A DNA stretch of 64,000 bases from Magnetospirillum moscoviense (GCF_001650635.1 NZ_LWQU01000174.1:1-64000), one strand, 5' to 3'; shown: positions 17,577 through 26,484, counted from the first letter of the stretch. Numbers and translations are program-made. The notes: generated by a model from the letters alone, not told the origin.

Positions 17577-19061
17577 TTACTTGTCCAAATCGAACCGAAT
17601 GCCCTGGGCCAGCGGCAGGTCGCGACCGGCATTGATGGTGTTGGTGGCCCGGCGCATATAGGCCTTCCAGCAATCCGAGCCGGCCTCGCGCCCGCCGCCG
17701 CTGTCCTTCTCGCCACCAAAGGCGCCGCCGATCTCGGCCCCCGACGGGCCGATATTGACGTTGGCGATGCCGCAATCCGACCCGGCCAGGAAGTGCTCGG
17801 CCTCGCGCAGGTCGGTGGTGAAGATCGACGATGACAGACCCTGATCGACTTGGTTGTTCAGGACGATGGCTTGATCCAGCGTGCGATAGGTCATGACGTA
17901 AAGGATGGGCGCGAAGGTTTCGCGCCGGACCACCCCCGACTGGGTCGGCATCTCGACCAGGGCGGGGGCGGCGTACCAGCCGTCGGCGCACCCGGGGACG
18001 GCAACCCGGTGGCCGCCGGTAACGGTGCCGCCTTCGGCCTTTGCTTGCGCCAAGGAATCCTGCATGGCGGCAAACGCTGCCTCGTCGATCAGCGGCCCCA
18101 GTAAGGTGCCGGGCAGGCGGGGATCACCGATGGGGATGCGGCCATAGGCCGCCTTCAGGCGGTCCATCACCGTATCCAGGATCTCGTGGTGGACGATCAG
18201 CCGGCGCAGGCTGGTGCAGCGCTGGCCGGCGGTGCCGATGGCGGCGAACAAGATGGCCCGCACCGCCAGATCGAGGTCGGCCGACGGGCAGAGGATGGCC
18301 GCGTTGTTGCCGCCCAGCTCGAGCAGCGAGCGGCCCAGGCGTGCGGCCACCCGCGGGGCCAGCGCCCGGCCCATGGCGGTCGAGCCGGTGGCCGACAGCA
18401 AGGCCACGCGCCGATCGTCGGCCAACGTGACGGCGGCGTCGCGACCGGCCGGAACGACTTCACACAATCCATCAGGAATATCACCGAACATATTGGCTGC
18501 ACGTAAGAAAAGTGCTTTACAGGCCAGGGCGGTCAAGGGTGTCTTCTCGGACGTCTTCCAGACCAGGGCGTTGCCGCAGACCAGGGCCAGGGCGGCATTC
18601 CACGCCCACACCGCCACCGGGAAATTGAAGGCCGAGACGATGCCGACCACCCCCAAAGGGTGCCAGCTTTCCATCAAACGGTGATGGGGGCGCTCGCTGG
18701 CGATGGTCAGTCCGTGCAATTGCCGCGACAGGCCGACGGCGAAGTCGCAGATATCGATCATTTCCTGCACTTCGCCCAGGCCTTCTTGCAAGATCTTGCC
18801 GGTTTCCAGGGTCACCAGCAGGCCCAGATCGTCCTTGTGGTTTCGCAAGGTCTCGGCGAAGCGGCGGACCAATTCGCCGCGCCGGGGCGCCGGCACCGTC
18901 TTCCAGGCGGCGAAGGCGGCTTGGGCGCGGCCGATGGCGGCATCGATATCTCTCGCCGGCACCCGCCCCATCGGGGTGCCGTCGATCGGGCTGGTGACTG
19001 GGATGTCACCCAGTTCCGGCAACTCGACACCCAGGCGGGATAAGAGCGGGGCGACATCCAT
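17577..19061 (-). CDS. amaB: ALDH7-type aldehyde dehydrogenase (piperideine-6-carboxylate / aminoadipate-semialdehyde dehydrogenase)
   Basis: The 494-residue NAD-dependent aldehyde dehydrogenase is closest to the antiquitin/ALDH7 group that oxidises alpha-aminoadipate semialdehyde in lysine breakdown. SAFNFPVAVWAWN (about 143-155), catalytic Glu248 (SLLELGGNNAA) and catalytic Cys282 (GTAGQRCTSL) are present. The C-terminal FGGEKDSGGGREAGSD and MRRATNTIN are characteristic of ALDH7. The ATG at 19061 has AAGGAAA six bases upstream; a longer frame reaches into the upstream gene and is not used. It follows the ThDP-enzyme gene by 10 bases, so the pair forms an operon: the first enzyme may yield an aldehyde or acid handled by the second. 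The specific substrate is inferred from family only. Confidence 0.85.
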   Translation of the reverse strand: MDVAPLLSRLGVELPELGDIPVTSPIDGTPMGRVPARDIDAAIGRAQAAFAAWKTVPAPRRGELVRRFAETLRNHKDDLGLLVTLETGKILQEGLGEVQEMIDICDFAVGLSRQLHGLTIASERPHHRLMESWHPLGVVGIVSAFNFPVAVWAWNAALALVCGNALVWKTSEKTPLTALACKALFLRAANMFGDIPDGLCEVVPAGRDAAVTLADDRRVALLSATGSTAMGRALAPRVAARLGRSLLELGGNNAAILCPSADLDLAVRAILFAAIGTAGQRCTSLRRLIVHHEILDTVMDRLKAAYGRIPIGDPRLPGTLLGPLIDEAAFAAMQDSLAQAKAEGGTVTGGHRVAVPGCADGWYAAPALVEMPTQSGVVRRETFAPILYVMTYRTLDQAIVLNNQVDQGLSSSIFTTDLREAEHFLAGSDCGIANVNIGPSGAEIGGAFGGEKDSGGGREAGSDCWKAYMRRATNTINAGRDLPLAQGIRFDLDK

Positions 19062-19071
19062 GGCGGTTTCC

Positions 19072-20751
19072 TTATGGCCGGCCCGCCGCCGTCGCCTTGG
19101 CCCGGATGGCCGACAGGGTGGTCCGGGTGGTGATGGCTTCGGGGTCGAGAACAAGGTGCAGCAAGGCCAGCCGTCCGGCCCGGCTGGCGGCCAGGGCCTG
19201 GTCGAAGGCCGGGGTGAACTGGTCGGTGGCGGTGACCGAGGCCGACCAGGCGCCATAGGATGCCGCCAAGGCGGCAAAATCCGGGTTGGCCAGGTCGGTG
19301 GCCAGGGCGCGGCCGGGATGGGTGGCTTCCTGGTGCATGCGAATGGTGCCGTACATGCCATTGTCGATCACCAGCACCACCGGGGCCAATCCGTGCAGCT
19401 TGGCGGTAGCCATTTCCTGCGCGGTCATCAGGAAACAACCGTCGCCGGCGAAGGCCAGGACAATGCGGTCGGGATGAAGGGCCTTGGCCGCCAGTGCCGC
19501 CGGCAGGCCATAGCCCATCGAGCCGTTGGCCGGCGCCAGCTGGGTGCCGAAGCGGCGAAAGCGGCGGAAGCGCTGGACCCAGCCGGTATAATTGCCAGCG
19601 CCGGTGCAGAGGATGGCATCTATGGGCAGGCGGGCTTGGATTTCGGCCATCACCCGGCCCATATCCAGCCCGCCGGGGCAGGGTTGGGGGATCAGGTTGG
19701 CCTGGTATTCGGCCCTCAGCTCGGCGGCCCAGCCGGCCCAGGCCGATTTGGCGGGCGGCGGCAGTCCGGCGGCCCGGCGGGCGAATGGCAGCGGCGCCGC
19801 CGGGATCGCCACGGTCGGGCGGAACACCCGGCCCAATTCCTCGGGGGCCGGGAAGACGTGAACAAGGATTTGATCCGGCTCTGGCGCCTTGACCAGGGTG
19901 TAATTGTGGGTGTCGATCTCGCCCAGCCGGGTGCCGATGGCCAGGATCAGGTCGGCCTCGCGCACGCGGCGATCCAGGCTGGGACTGATGGAAAAGCCCA
20001 ACTCGCCGACATAGCAGGGGCTGTCATTGTCCAGGATGTCCTGGCGGCGGAAGGCGGCGGCGGTCGGCAGGCCCCAGGCCTCGACGAAAGTACGCAACTG
20101 GTCGGCGGCGTCCTGGCTCCAGCCGCCGCCGCCGACGATGGCCAGCGGGCGCTTGGCCGCGCCCAGCAGTTCGACCATCCGGTTGATCTGACAATCGCCC
20201 GGATGCGGCCAGGCCCGGGGCAGCGGACCGACATCCTGGGCCTTGGCGGTTTCCGCCAACACGTCCTCGGGCAGGATCAGCACCACCGGGCCGGGGCGGC
20301 CGCCTTGCGCGGCAGCGAAGGCGCGGGCCACCGCCTCGGGGATGCGGGCTGGGTCCTCGATCTGCTCGACCCGTTTGGCCAGCGGGGCGAACATGGTACG
20401 AAACTCGACCTCCTGGAACGCCTCGCGGCCGATATTGGGGCGATAGACCTGGCCGATCAGCAGCACCATCGGAGTGGAGTCCTGGAATGCGGTGTGGATG
20501 CCGACGGCGGCGTGGGCAGCCCCCGGTCCGCGGGTGACGAAGCACACTCCCGGCCGTCCGGTCAGCTTGCCCATGGCCTCGGCCATATAGGCGGCGCCGC
20601 CTTCGTGACGGCAGGTCAACAGGCGCAAGCGGTCGCGACGGTCGAGGGCGGCGTCGATGAACGGCAAAAAGCTTTCGCCGGGAACCATGGTGACCCATTC
20701 CGCCCCCTGGGCAATCAAGGAATCGGCCAGAATTTCGCCGCCGGTACGCAT
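19072..20751 (-). CDS. Thiamine-diphosphate enzyme (acetolactate synthase / decarboxylase superfamily)
   Basis: The 559-residue protein has the three-domain AHAS-like fold. The PYR domain holds the activating Glu50 (TCRHEGGAAYMAEAMGKLTG) and TRGPGAAHAAVG. A central domain follows (about 185-330), then a ThDP-binding PP domain with LAFAGDGCFLMTAQEMATA and DNGMYGTIRMHQ (about 430-470). It is annotated in relatives as thiamine-pyrophosphate-binding or acetolactate-synthase-like. It has no nearby regulatory subunit (ilvN), so valine/isoleucine synthesis is unlikely to be its job. Start: ATG at 20751, with AAGGA eight bases upstream, is preferred; an in-frame ATG at 20784 is possible. It is followed by amaB, suggesting a shared catabolic route. 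Confidence 0.83.
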   Translation of the reverse strand: MRTGGEILADSLIAQGAEWVTMVPGESFLPFIDAALDRRDRLRLLTCRHEGGAAYMAEAMGKLTGRPGVCFVTRGPGAAHAAVGIHTAFQDSTPMVLLIGQVYRPNIGREAFQEVEFRTMFAPLAKRVEQIEDPARIPEAVARAFAAAQGGRPGPVVLILPEDVLAETAKAQDVGPLPRAWPHPGDCQINRMVELLGAAKRPLAIVGGGGWSQDAADQLRTFVEAWGLPTAAAFRRQDILDNDSPCYVGELGFSISPSLDRRVREADLILAIGTRLGEIDTHNYTLVKAPEPDQILVHVFPAPEELGRVFRPTVAIPAAPLPFARRAAGLPPPAKSAWAGWAAELRAEYQANLIPQPCPGGLDMGRVMAEIQARLPIDAILCTGAGNYTGWVQRFRRFRRFGTQLAPANGSMGYGLPAALAAKALHPDRIVLAFAGDGCFLMTAQEMATAKLHGLAPVVLVIDNGMYGTIRMHQEATHPGRALATDLANPDFAALAASYGAWSASVTATDQFTPAFDQALAASRAGRLALLHLVLDPEAITTRTTLSAIRAKATAAGRP

Positions 20752-20863
20752 GGCACGGATCCTTATGCTATGATGGTCGGCCATGGTCGGCCGGCCTCCG
20801 ATGTCCGTCAACTGCACACTAGTTTGAGATGGTGCCGGGCAGGGGGGGCAAAAAGGAGGGAAC

Positions 20864-21169
20864 GTGACGGATTGGAGCGCGCTTGAAGATCGGCTCGGCA
20901 AGGCCAAGGGCGGCGACGCGCAATTGGATCACGATCTGTGTGTTGCCGTGGGCGCGTCCCTTCAGCCGGTCACCGAATCGGTCGAGGCAGCGCGCGCCCT
21001 GGTTCTGCAAGGCGCGCCCGGCTGGCACCTTCATGTCGGTTTCGACGCCACCGGACTGTTTCCCTATGCGGCCCTGACCCTGGGCGATACCCATATCGAA
21101 GCCAGCGCCACCAGCGTTCCCCTGGCCCTGCTAGGGGCTCTGGCCAAGGTCAGGACTCTGTCGCCCTGA
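20864..21169 (+). CDS. Small protein of unknown function
   Basis: This 101-residue protein starts at a GTG with an excellent AAGGAGGG site 3-10 bases upstream. The sequence has a helical N-terminus (LEDRLGKAKGGDAQLDHDLCVAVG), a middle PGWHLHVGFD strand-like segment and a helical end (TSVPLALLGALAKV). This layout resembles small hypothetical proteins that I associate with alphaproteobacterial genomes and phages, but no named domain is recognised. There is no signal peptide or membrane helix. It is divergent from the ThDP-enzyme gene, and its 3' end overlaps pncC by 20 bases in convergent orientation. Confidence 0.7.
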   Translation: MTDWSALEDRLGKAKGGDAQLDHDLCVAVGASLQPVTESVEAARALVLQGAPGWHLHVGFDATGLFPYAALTLGDTHIEASATSVPLALLGALAKVRTLSP

Positions 21170-21647
21170 TCGCCAGTTCCAGGGCCACGATCGCCGCCTG
21201 ACGGCGCACGGCATCGCGGTCGCCCTCGAAGACCTCGCGATGATGAATAACCTCGCCGCCGCGCCGCAGGGCGGCGAAATGCACCAACCCTACCGGCTTG
21301 GAGGCAGAGCCGCCGCCGGGGCCGGCGATGCCGGTGATCGCCACCGCGACATCGGCGTCCGAGCGGTCGATCGCGCCTTTCGCCATCGCTCTCGCCACCG
21401 CCTCGCTGACCGCCCCCTCGGCATCGATCAAGATGGGATCGATTCCCAACATCGCCGCCTTGGCCTGATTCGAATAGGTGACGAAGCCGCACTGGACCAC
21501 CGAGGACGATCCCGCCAGCGAGGTCAGCGCCGCCGTCACCAATCCGCCGGTGCAGGATTCGGCGGCGGCGAAACGCAAGCCCCGCTGGGCCAGGGCGTCG
21601 AGGGTCAGCCGGGCCTGGGCCAAAAGGTCGGCGGGCAGCAGCGTCAT
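21150..21647 (-). CDS. pncC: Nicotinamide-nucleotide amidase (CinA C-terminal family)
   Basis: The 165-residue protein is a stand-alone CinA C-terminal (PncC) domain, which deamidates nicotinamide mononucleotide to nicotinate mononucleotide in pyridine-nucleotide recycling. Motifs are AAAESCTGGLVTAALTSLAG (catalytic Ser region, about 21-40), VQCGFVTYSNQAKAAMLGI, GAVSEAVARAMA and AITGIAGPGGGSASKPVGLV. The start at 21647 forms an ATGA overlap with the pgpA stop. A slightly longer start at 21662 is possible. The N-terminal COG1058 domain of full CinA is absent, as in most proteobacterial PncC proteins. Confidence 0.92.
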   Translation of the reverse strand: MTLLPADLLAQARLTLDALAQRGLRFAAAESCTGGLVTAALTSLAGSSSVVQCGFVTYSNQAKAAMLGIDPILIDAEGAVSEAVARAMAKGAIDRSDADVAVAITGIAGPGGGSASKPVGLVHFAALRRGGEVIHHREVFEGDRDAVRRQAAIVALELAIRATES

Positions 21648-22111
21648 GGCAGGCTCCACCATAGCGAGGCGACCGCCAGGACCAGCGCCCCATAAAGGGC
21701 GGCCAGGATGTCGTCGGCCATCACCCCCAGGCCGCCGCCCAGCGTCCGGTCGGCCCACGAGGCCGGCCATGGCTTCCAGATGTCAAGCAGGCGAAACAGC
21801 AAGAACCCGGCCAGATAGGGCAGGGGCTCGGCCGGAACGGCGGCCAGCACCAGCCATTGGCCGGCGACCTCGTCGATCACCACTTCCTTGGGGTCGTCGC
21901 GGCCGGTGCGGCGCACATAGACCGAGGCGGCCCACCACCCGACCAGGGTACATACCGCCGTTGCCGCCAAAAGCGCCGGCGCGCCGCCCCATTGAGCCAG
22001 CCCCCAGGCAAACGGAATCGCCGCCGCCGAGCCCCAGGTTCCCGGCGCGCGCGGCAACAAGCCCGCCCCCATCCAGGTCGAAAGCAGAAACGCCGGATGC
22101 CAAACCGGCAA
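21644..22111 (-). CDS. pgpA: Phosphatidylglycerophosphatase A
   Basis: The roughly 155-residue membrane enzyme removes the phosphate from phosphatidylglycerophosphate to give phosphatidylglycerol. It carries the PgpA pattern GLLPRAPGTWGSAAAIP near the N-terminus and DDPKEVVIDEVAGQWL (metal-site acids). LLFRLLDIWKPWPASWADR and GGLGVMADDILAALYGAL follow. Four hydrophobic segments fit the family. The start is uncertain. A TTG at 22111 is in frame, but the best ribosome-binding site (AGGAGG, at 22138-22143 on this strand) points to a CTG at 22132, which would add seven residues; no ATG or GTG is available. It overlaps pncC by four bases. Confidence 0.9.
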   Translation of the reverse strand: MPVWHPAFLLSTWMGAGLLPRAPGTWGSAAAIPFAWGLAQWGGAPALLAATAVCTLVGWWAASVYVRRTGRDDPKEVVIDEVAGQWLVLAAVPAEPLPYLAGFLLFRLLDIWKPWPASWADRTLGGGLGVMADDILAALYGALVLAVASLWWSLP

Positions 22112-22318
22112 AAGATTATTGGGGACGGTCAGCGTGGCCTCCTGGAAAAGGGTTATGGTTCATTTCTAGAGAAAGTCCCGCTGCCATTGACGTGCTTTTG
22201 GTTGGGAAACTACTGATTGCTAATACTTTTCCATAGGCCCTGCCTCGAATGGAGGCATTGGGGGTTTTGCCCAAACATGCAACAGTAAAGCTGGGATGAT
22301 AAATGGGGTATTTATCCA

Positions 22319-23293
22319 GTGCGGCGGATTTTGACGGTTGGTACGATCTTGTTCGGTTTGGCCGGCGCGGCCCATGCCGCGCCTGAACTGGGCGGTCGTC
22401 CCTTCAGCCCTCCCGGCGACGAAGTCGTCATGCCCGACGGTTGGGACAAGAAGAAAATTCAACGCCCCGATGGCGCCGACCTTGCCCTCGCCATCGACCA
22501 ACAGCTTTATCCGGCTTTGCTGCCACTGGTCCAAGCCTTTTCGCGGCAGACCGGACTGAAGGTCGCCATCCAGGAAGGGACCTGCGGGGTAGCCGCCGGA
22601 GCGCTTTCCGAGCGCAGCGCCGACATCACCGGCATGTGCTGCCCGCCCGGTCCGTTGGACCGGCTGCCCGGCGTGCGCTATCACACCATCGGCATCTCGG
22701 CGATCGCCTTGATCGTTCACCCGGCCAACCCGTTGACCGACGTCACCATGGACCAGGCGCGCCGGCTGTTCGGCGGCCAGACCCGGTCCTGGGCCGACCT
22801 GCCGGTCAGCGGCATGGTCGCCGGCCCGGCGTCTGACGTGCGCGCGGTCACCCGACTGCATTGCAAACCGCGTCCCGGCCACTGGCGCCTGTTATTGGAC
22901 AACGAGAACCAGTTCAGCCAGGAAATGCATGAAGTCCCGGCCATTCGCGACATGATCGCCGAAGTGGCACGCAGCCGCACCGCCATCGGTTACGAGACCT
23001 TGTGGCACATCGCCGACAATGCCCGGCTGGGCGTGGTCAAGCCGCTGAAGCTGAACGGGCTTGATCCGGCCGACCGCAAAAGCCTCGCCCAGGGGCGCTA
23101 TCCGTTGTATCGGGTGATGAACATCACCTCGTGGAGCGGGACGGCCGCCGATCCCCGGGCAGCGAAATTGGCCGCCTGGCTGGTGGACAACGCGCCCACC
23201 CTCGATCCGGCGTTCGCAATCGTGCCGGCGCAGGAATTGCGAAGCCGCGGTTGGTCGTTCGACGGCGACGAAATCGTCGCCCCGCCGAAATAG
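22319..23293 (+). CDS. PstS-like periplasmic substrate-binding protein
   Basis: The 324-residue protein starts at a GTG with a signal peptide (residues 1-20, cleavage AHA|APE). The mature part resembles phosphate-type binding proteins: QEGTCGVAAGALSERSADITGM, then ISAIALIVHPANPLTDVTMDQARRLFGGQTRSWADL, the position of the PstS IVNP.NP...LT..Q...IF.G....W pattern. The ligand is not certain. Two adjacent Cys (MCCPPG) lie in the usual substrate-loop region, which is unlike canonical phosphate binders. No ABC permease or ATPase lies nearby; instead a histidine kinase gene begins 11 bases after the stop, suggesting a sensing role. The 207 bases upstream (22112-22318) hold a small hairpin (TGCCTC-GAATG-GAGGCA, near 22241-22257) and no confident promoter. 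Confidence 0.75.
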   Translation: MRRILTVGTILFGLAGAAHAAPELGGRPFSPPGDEVVMPDGWDKKKIQRPDGADLALAIDQQLYPALLPLVQAFSRQTGLKVAIQEGTCGVAAGALSERSADITGMCCPPGPLDRLPGVRYHTIGISAIALIVHPANPLTDVTMDQARRLFGGQTRSWADLPVSGMVAGPASDVRAVTRLHCKPRPGHWRLLLDNENQFSQEMHEVPAIRDMIAEVARSRTAIGYETLWHIADNARLGVVKPLKLNGLDPADRKSLAQGRYPLYRVMNITSWSGTAADPRAAKLAAWLVDNAPTLDPAFAIVPAQELRSRGWSFDGDEIVAPPK

Positions 23294-23304
23294 GGGCGGC
23301 GAAG

Positions 23305-25839
23305 ATGCGACGGTGGATGATCGGGCGATCCAGTCTGGTGTCGAGCTTCCTGTTTGGTGGGTTGGTGGCGACGGCCCTGCTGTGGTGGGGCCTGGATGTC
23401 CGCTTCACCGCCGAGATCGAGGCACTGACGCACAAGGCCCTGGAAGTCGAACTGGAAGACGAGTCGCGGCAGGACCGCATGCGGTTCGACCAGTCCTTGC
23501 GCGCCCATTTTACCTTCGCCCGCCTTTTGGGTGGCACCCGTTCGGTGGCCCGTCATGTGGAAGCGATCGCGGGCCGGCCGGCCGGCCCGCCGAGTGTTCT
23601 GGTAAACGAGCCGGACTGGTTGCCGCCGCGCGTCGATCGCCGGGCCTTCCCATTGATCAATTTCCTGATCGTGATCGGCAAGGACGGCACGATCCGCGAG
23701 GTGGTGTCGCTGACCGGCGACGCCGTTCCCGGGGGATTGTACGCCCTCGATGGTCGTCTGATCGAATCTGCCTCGCACCAGGCCTATGTCACCCGCATCG
23801 GCGCCATGCCCATGGTTCTTTCGGTGGCGGCGTCGGGCGAAAAGGGCGACAAGGTTGCGCTGTTGTCGCGCCTGGATTCCCGCTTCCTCGCCTTCAACTC
23901 GATTTCCAGCGTCCGCCCCGACCATGTCATCGCCATCAGCGAAGGGCGCGAGCGGGTGGTGGTGGCCAGCAGCGATCCCGGCCTGGTGGCGCCGGGGGCG
24001 TCGCTGGCGGCCCTGGCCGCCGAATGGCTGGTCCTGGGGATGGAATTCTTCGATTACGGCTCGTCGGAAGTGGTCGCCAATTTTTCGACCCTGGTGAGCC
24101 GGCGGCTGGTCGAACACCGCATCCAGCCTCTGCTGGTCCAGGAACGGACCCAGCGGACGGTCCTGGCCGGAGCCATGAGCAGCATGCTATTGGTGATTCT
24201 GGCTGGCTTGGTCTTTCGGTTGCGGGCGACCATCCGCCGCGTCGATCAGGTCACCCGCCAGGTGTTCGGCATCGCCGTCGATGAGTATCGCGGCGGCGAT
24301 GAATTGGCCGAACTGCTCAACAAGGTCGAGGTTTTGACCGGCGAGGTCATGAGCTCGCGCGATCGCCTGCGCGCGGAAGAAGCCGAGCGGCTGCAACTGG
24401 CGACGGCGCGCATGGCCATCGAGGCGGAAAACGATCGCCTGCGCCTCTTGCAGACCGTGACCGACCTGCTGGGCGTCGGGGTCATCCGCACCACCCCCGA
24501 CGGCGCCGTCGCCGAGAACGCGGCGATGGTCGGCTATGAAGCGGCCTGCGGCGGCCTGCAGCCTTTCCTGGACGCCATTGCCCGGGATTCCTCGGATCTG
24601 GTGGTGGTGGACGGTAACGGCGAACGCCGGGTGTTCGAATTGCGCCGCGCATCCGGTCCGTCGTTCGAGATGCTGCTGGTCACCGACGTCACCGCCCGGC
24701 GCCAAATCGAGGACGAGGTCCGCACGCTGGCGCTGTTCACCGCCCAAAGCCCGTATCCGGTCCTGCGGGTCAACCAGGACGGCACTATTTCCCATGCCAA
24801 TCCGGCCAGCACCACCTTGCTGGAGGAATGGCGGACCTCGGTGGGCCAGCGGGTCCCGAACCTGTGGCGGCGGCGCATCGGCGACGTCTTGCGCGGCGCC
24901 CATCGGGCCATCATCGAATGTGACATCGGCGGGCGGACCTTGGCCTTGACCCTGGTTCCCATCATCAATGGCGGATACGTCAACGTCTACAGCGCCGATG
25001 TCTCCGCCCGTGTCGAGGTCGAACGCATGCTGGCCTCGGCCAACGAGGGCCTGGAACGCCGGGTCGCCCAGCGCACCGCCGACCTGCTGTCGGCCAAGGA
25101 GCAGGCGGAAATGGCCAGCCGGGCCAAGACCGAGTTCCTGGCCACCGTCAGCCACGAATTGCGCACGCCGTTGAATGCGATCATCGGCTTTTCCGAGGTG
25201 ATGGCCAGCGCCCTGTTCGGGCCGCTGGGAAGTGCCCGGTACGAGGGGTATGCCGGCGACATCCTGGATTCGGCTCGCCATCTGCTGGAGGTGATCAACG
25301 ACATCCTGGACGTCGCCAAGATCGAATCCGGCGAAATGGCACTGCATTTCGAGGAGGTCGATCTGACCGAGCTGATGGCCGCTGCCGTGCGGCTGGTCGA
25401 GGGGCGGGCCAGGAACGGCAGCGTGTGTCTGCTGACCAGCATTGGCGGCAACGTGCCGTTGGTGTGGGCCGACCGGCGCCGGATCTTGCAGATCCTGGTC
25501 AACCTATTGTCCAACGCCGTCAAGTTCACCCAGGCCGGCGGCACGGTCTCGACCGCCATCGAGGCGACGGCCAACGGCGTCGCCATGAAGGTCACCGACA
25601 CCGGCATCGGCATGGACGCAGACGAGGTCGCCGTCGCGCTGCAGCCGTTCCGCCAGGTCGATGGCTCGCTGGCGCGTCGATTCGAGGGAACCGGCCTGGG
25701 CCTGCCGCTGGCCAAATCCTTGACCGAACTGCATGGGGGCGAATTGAAGCTGGTCAGCGCCCGTGGGGTCGGGACCGAGGTGACGGTGGCGCTGCCGCTG
25801 ACCGCCGTGGGCCAGGAAACGCTGGCCACGGCCGTTTGA
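23305..25839 (+). CDS. PAS-containing membrane sensor histidine kinase
   Basis: The 844-residue kinase starts at ATG 23305; the frame is open further upstream, but that would overlap the binding-protein gene. One membrane helix (about 9-28) is followed by a periplasmic sensor domain of about 255 residues, not matched to a named fold. A second helix (about 285-306, AMSSMLLVILAGLVF) leads to a HAMP/coiled-coil linker. Two PAS-like regions (about 390-465 and 480-570) and a coiled coil precede HisKA with phospho-acceptor His617 (ATVSHELRTPLNAIIGFSEV). The HATPase has NLLSNAVKFT (N box), DTGIGMDADEV (G1) and GTGLGLPLAKSL (G2). There is no receiver domain and no response regulator beside it, so its partner is unlinked. 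Its placement implies it is tuned by the PstS-like protein. Confidence 0.88.
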   Translation: MRRWMIGRSSLVSSFLFGGLVATALLWWGLDVRFTAEIEALTHKALEVELEDESRQDRMRFDQSLRAHFTFARLLGGTRSVARHVEAIAGRPAGPPSVLVNEPDWLPPRVDRRAFPLINFLIVIGKDGTIREVVSLTGDAVPGGLYALDGRLIESASHQAYVTRIGAMPMVLSVAASGEKGDKVALLSRLDSRFLAFNSISSVRPDHVIAISEGRERVVVASSDPGLVAPGASLAALAAEWLVLGMEFFDYGSSEVVANFSTLVSRRLVEHRIQPLLVQERTQRTVLAGAMSSMLLVILAGLVFRLRATIRRVDQVTRQVFGIAVDEYRGGDELAELLNKVEVLTGEVMSSRDRLRAEEAERLQLATARMAIEAENDRLRLLQTVTDLLGVGVIRTTPDGAVAENAAMVGYEAACGGLQPFLDAIARDSSDLVVVDGNGERRVFELRRASGPSFEMLLVTDVTARRQIEDEVRTLALFTAQSPYPVLRVNQDGTISHANPASTTLLEEWRTSVGQRVPNLWRRRIGDVLRGAHRAIIECDIGGRTLALTLVPIINGGYVNVYSADVSARVEVERMLASANEGLERRVAQRTADLLSAKEQAEMASRAKTEFLATVSHELRTPLNAIIGFSEVMASALFGPLGSARYEGYAGDILDSARHLLEVINDILDVAKIESGEMALHFEEVDLTELMAAAVRLVEGRARNGSVCLLTSIGGNVPLVWADRRRILQILVNLLSNAVKFTQAGGTVSTAIEATANGVAMKVTDTGIGMDADEVAVALQPFRQVDGSLARRFEGTGLGLPLAKSLTELHGGELKLVSARGVGTEVTVALPLTAVGQETLATAV

Positions 25840-26484
25840 TCAACGGTAACGCTCTTCCTCCCACGGGTCGCCGACATCGTGATAGCCGCGCAGTTCCCAG
25901 TAACCGGGGCTGTCCTTTTCCATGAAGGTGATGGCGCGCAGCCACTTGGCACTTTTCCAGAAGTAAAGCTTGGGGATCACCACCCGCACCGGGCCGCCAT
26001 GTTCGCGGGTCAGCGGCAGGCCTTGCCAGGAATGGGCCAGCATGACGTCGCTGTCGGCGAAATATTCCAGCGGAACATTGGTGGTGTAGCCGTCGAAGCT
26101 GCGAAACATCACGAACTTCGCCTGCGGCTTCGGTCGGACCAGGGCCATCAGGTGCAGCGCCGACACCCCGGTCCAGCGGCTGTCATACATCGACCAGGTG
26201 GTGACGCAGTGGATGTCGGTGATGAAATCCGTCTGCGGCTGGGCGCGGAACTGGTCCCAGGTCCAGGTCAGCGGGGATTCGACGGCGCCGGACACGGTCA
26301 AAGACCAGTCGGTGGTCGATAGATTGGGGTGAATGCCGAGATCCAGGACCGGCCAATCGTGGGTCAGATGCTGGCCGGGCGGCAAGCGGTCGCGGTTGCG
26401 CCGGCCGGTCAGGCCACGGCGCTCCTCGACCCACTTTTCCTTGGTGGCGATCAGCTTGTCGTTGGTCTTCCCGTCATCGGACAT
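25840..26484 (-). CDS. Sulfite-oxidase-like molybdopterin oxidoreductase
   Basis: The 214-residue protein matches the short cytoplasmic sulfite-oxidase-like group (oxidoreductase molybdopterin-binding domain, COG2041). The Mo-coordinating Cys is in TDIHCVTTWSMYDSRWTGV (about residue 93). TTNVPLEYFADSDVMLAHSW and LTREHGGPVRVVIPKLYFWKSAKW complete the molybdopterin pocket. No signal peptide or Tat RR motif is seen, so it should remain in the cytoplasm. The physiological substrate of this subgroup is not known to me. It lies 7 bases after smpB on the same strand and abuts the kinase stop in convergent orientation with no gap. Confidence 0.88.
   Translation of the reverse strand: MSDDGKTNDKLIATKEKWVEERRGLTGRRNRDRLPPGQHLTHDWPVLDLGIHPNLSTTDWSLTVSGAVESPLTWTWDQFRAQPQTDFITDIHCVTTWSMYDSRWTGVSALHLMALVRPKPQAKFVMFRSFDGYTTNVPLEYFADSDVMLAHSWQGLPLTREHGGPVRVVIPKLYFWKSAKWLRAITFMEKDSPGYWELRGYHDVGDPWEEERYR

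Noticed and set aside
18703-20886. A 727-codon open frame on the plus strand
   Set aside because: It is antisense to the aldehyde dehydrogenase and ThDP-enzyme genes, which have catalytic residues in place.
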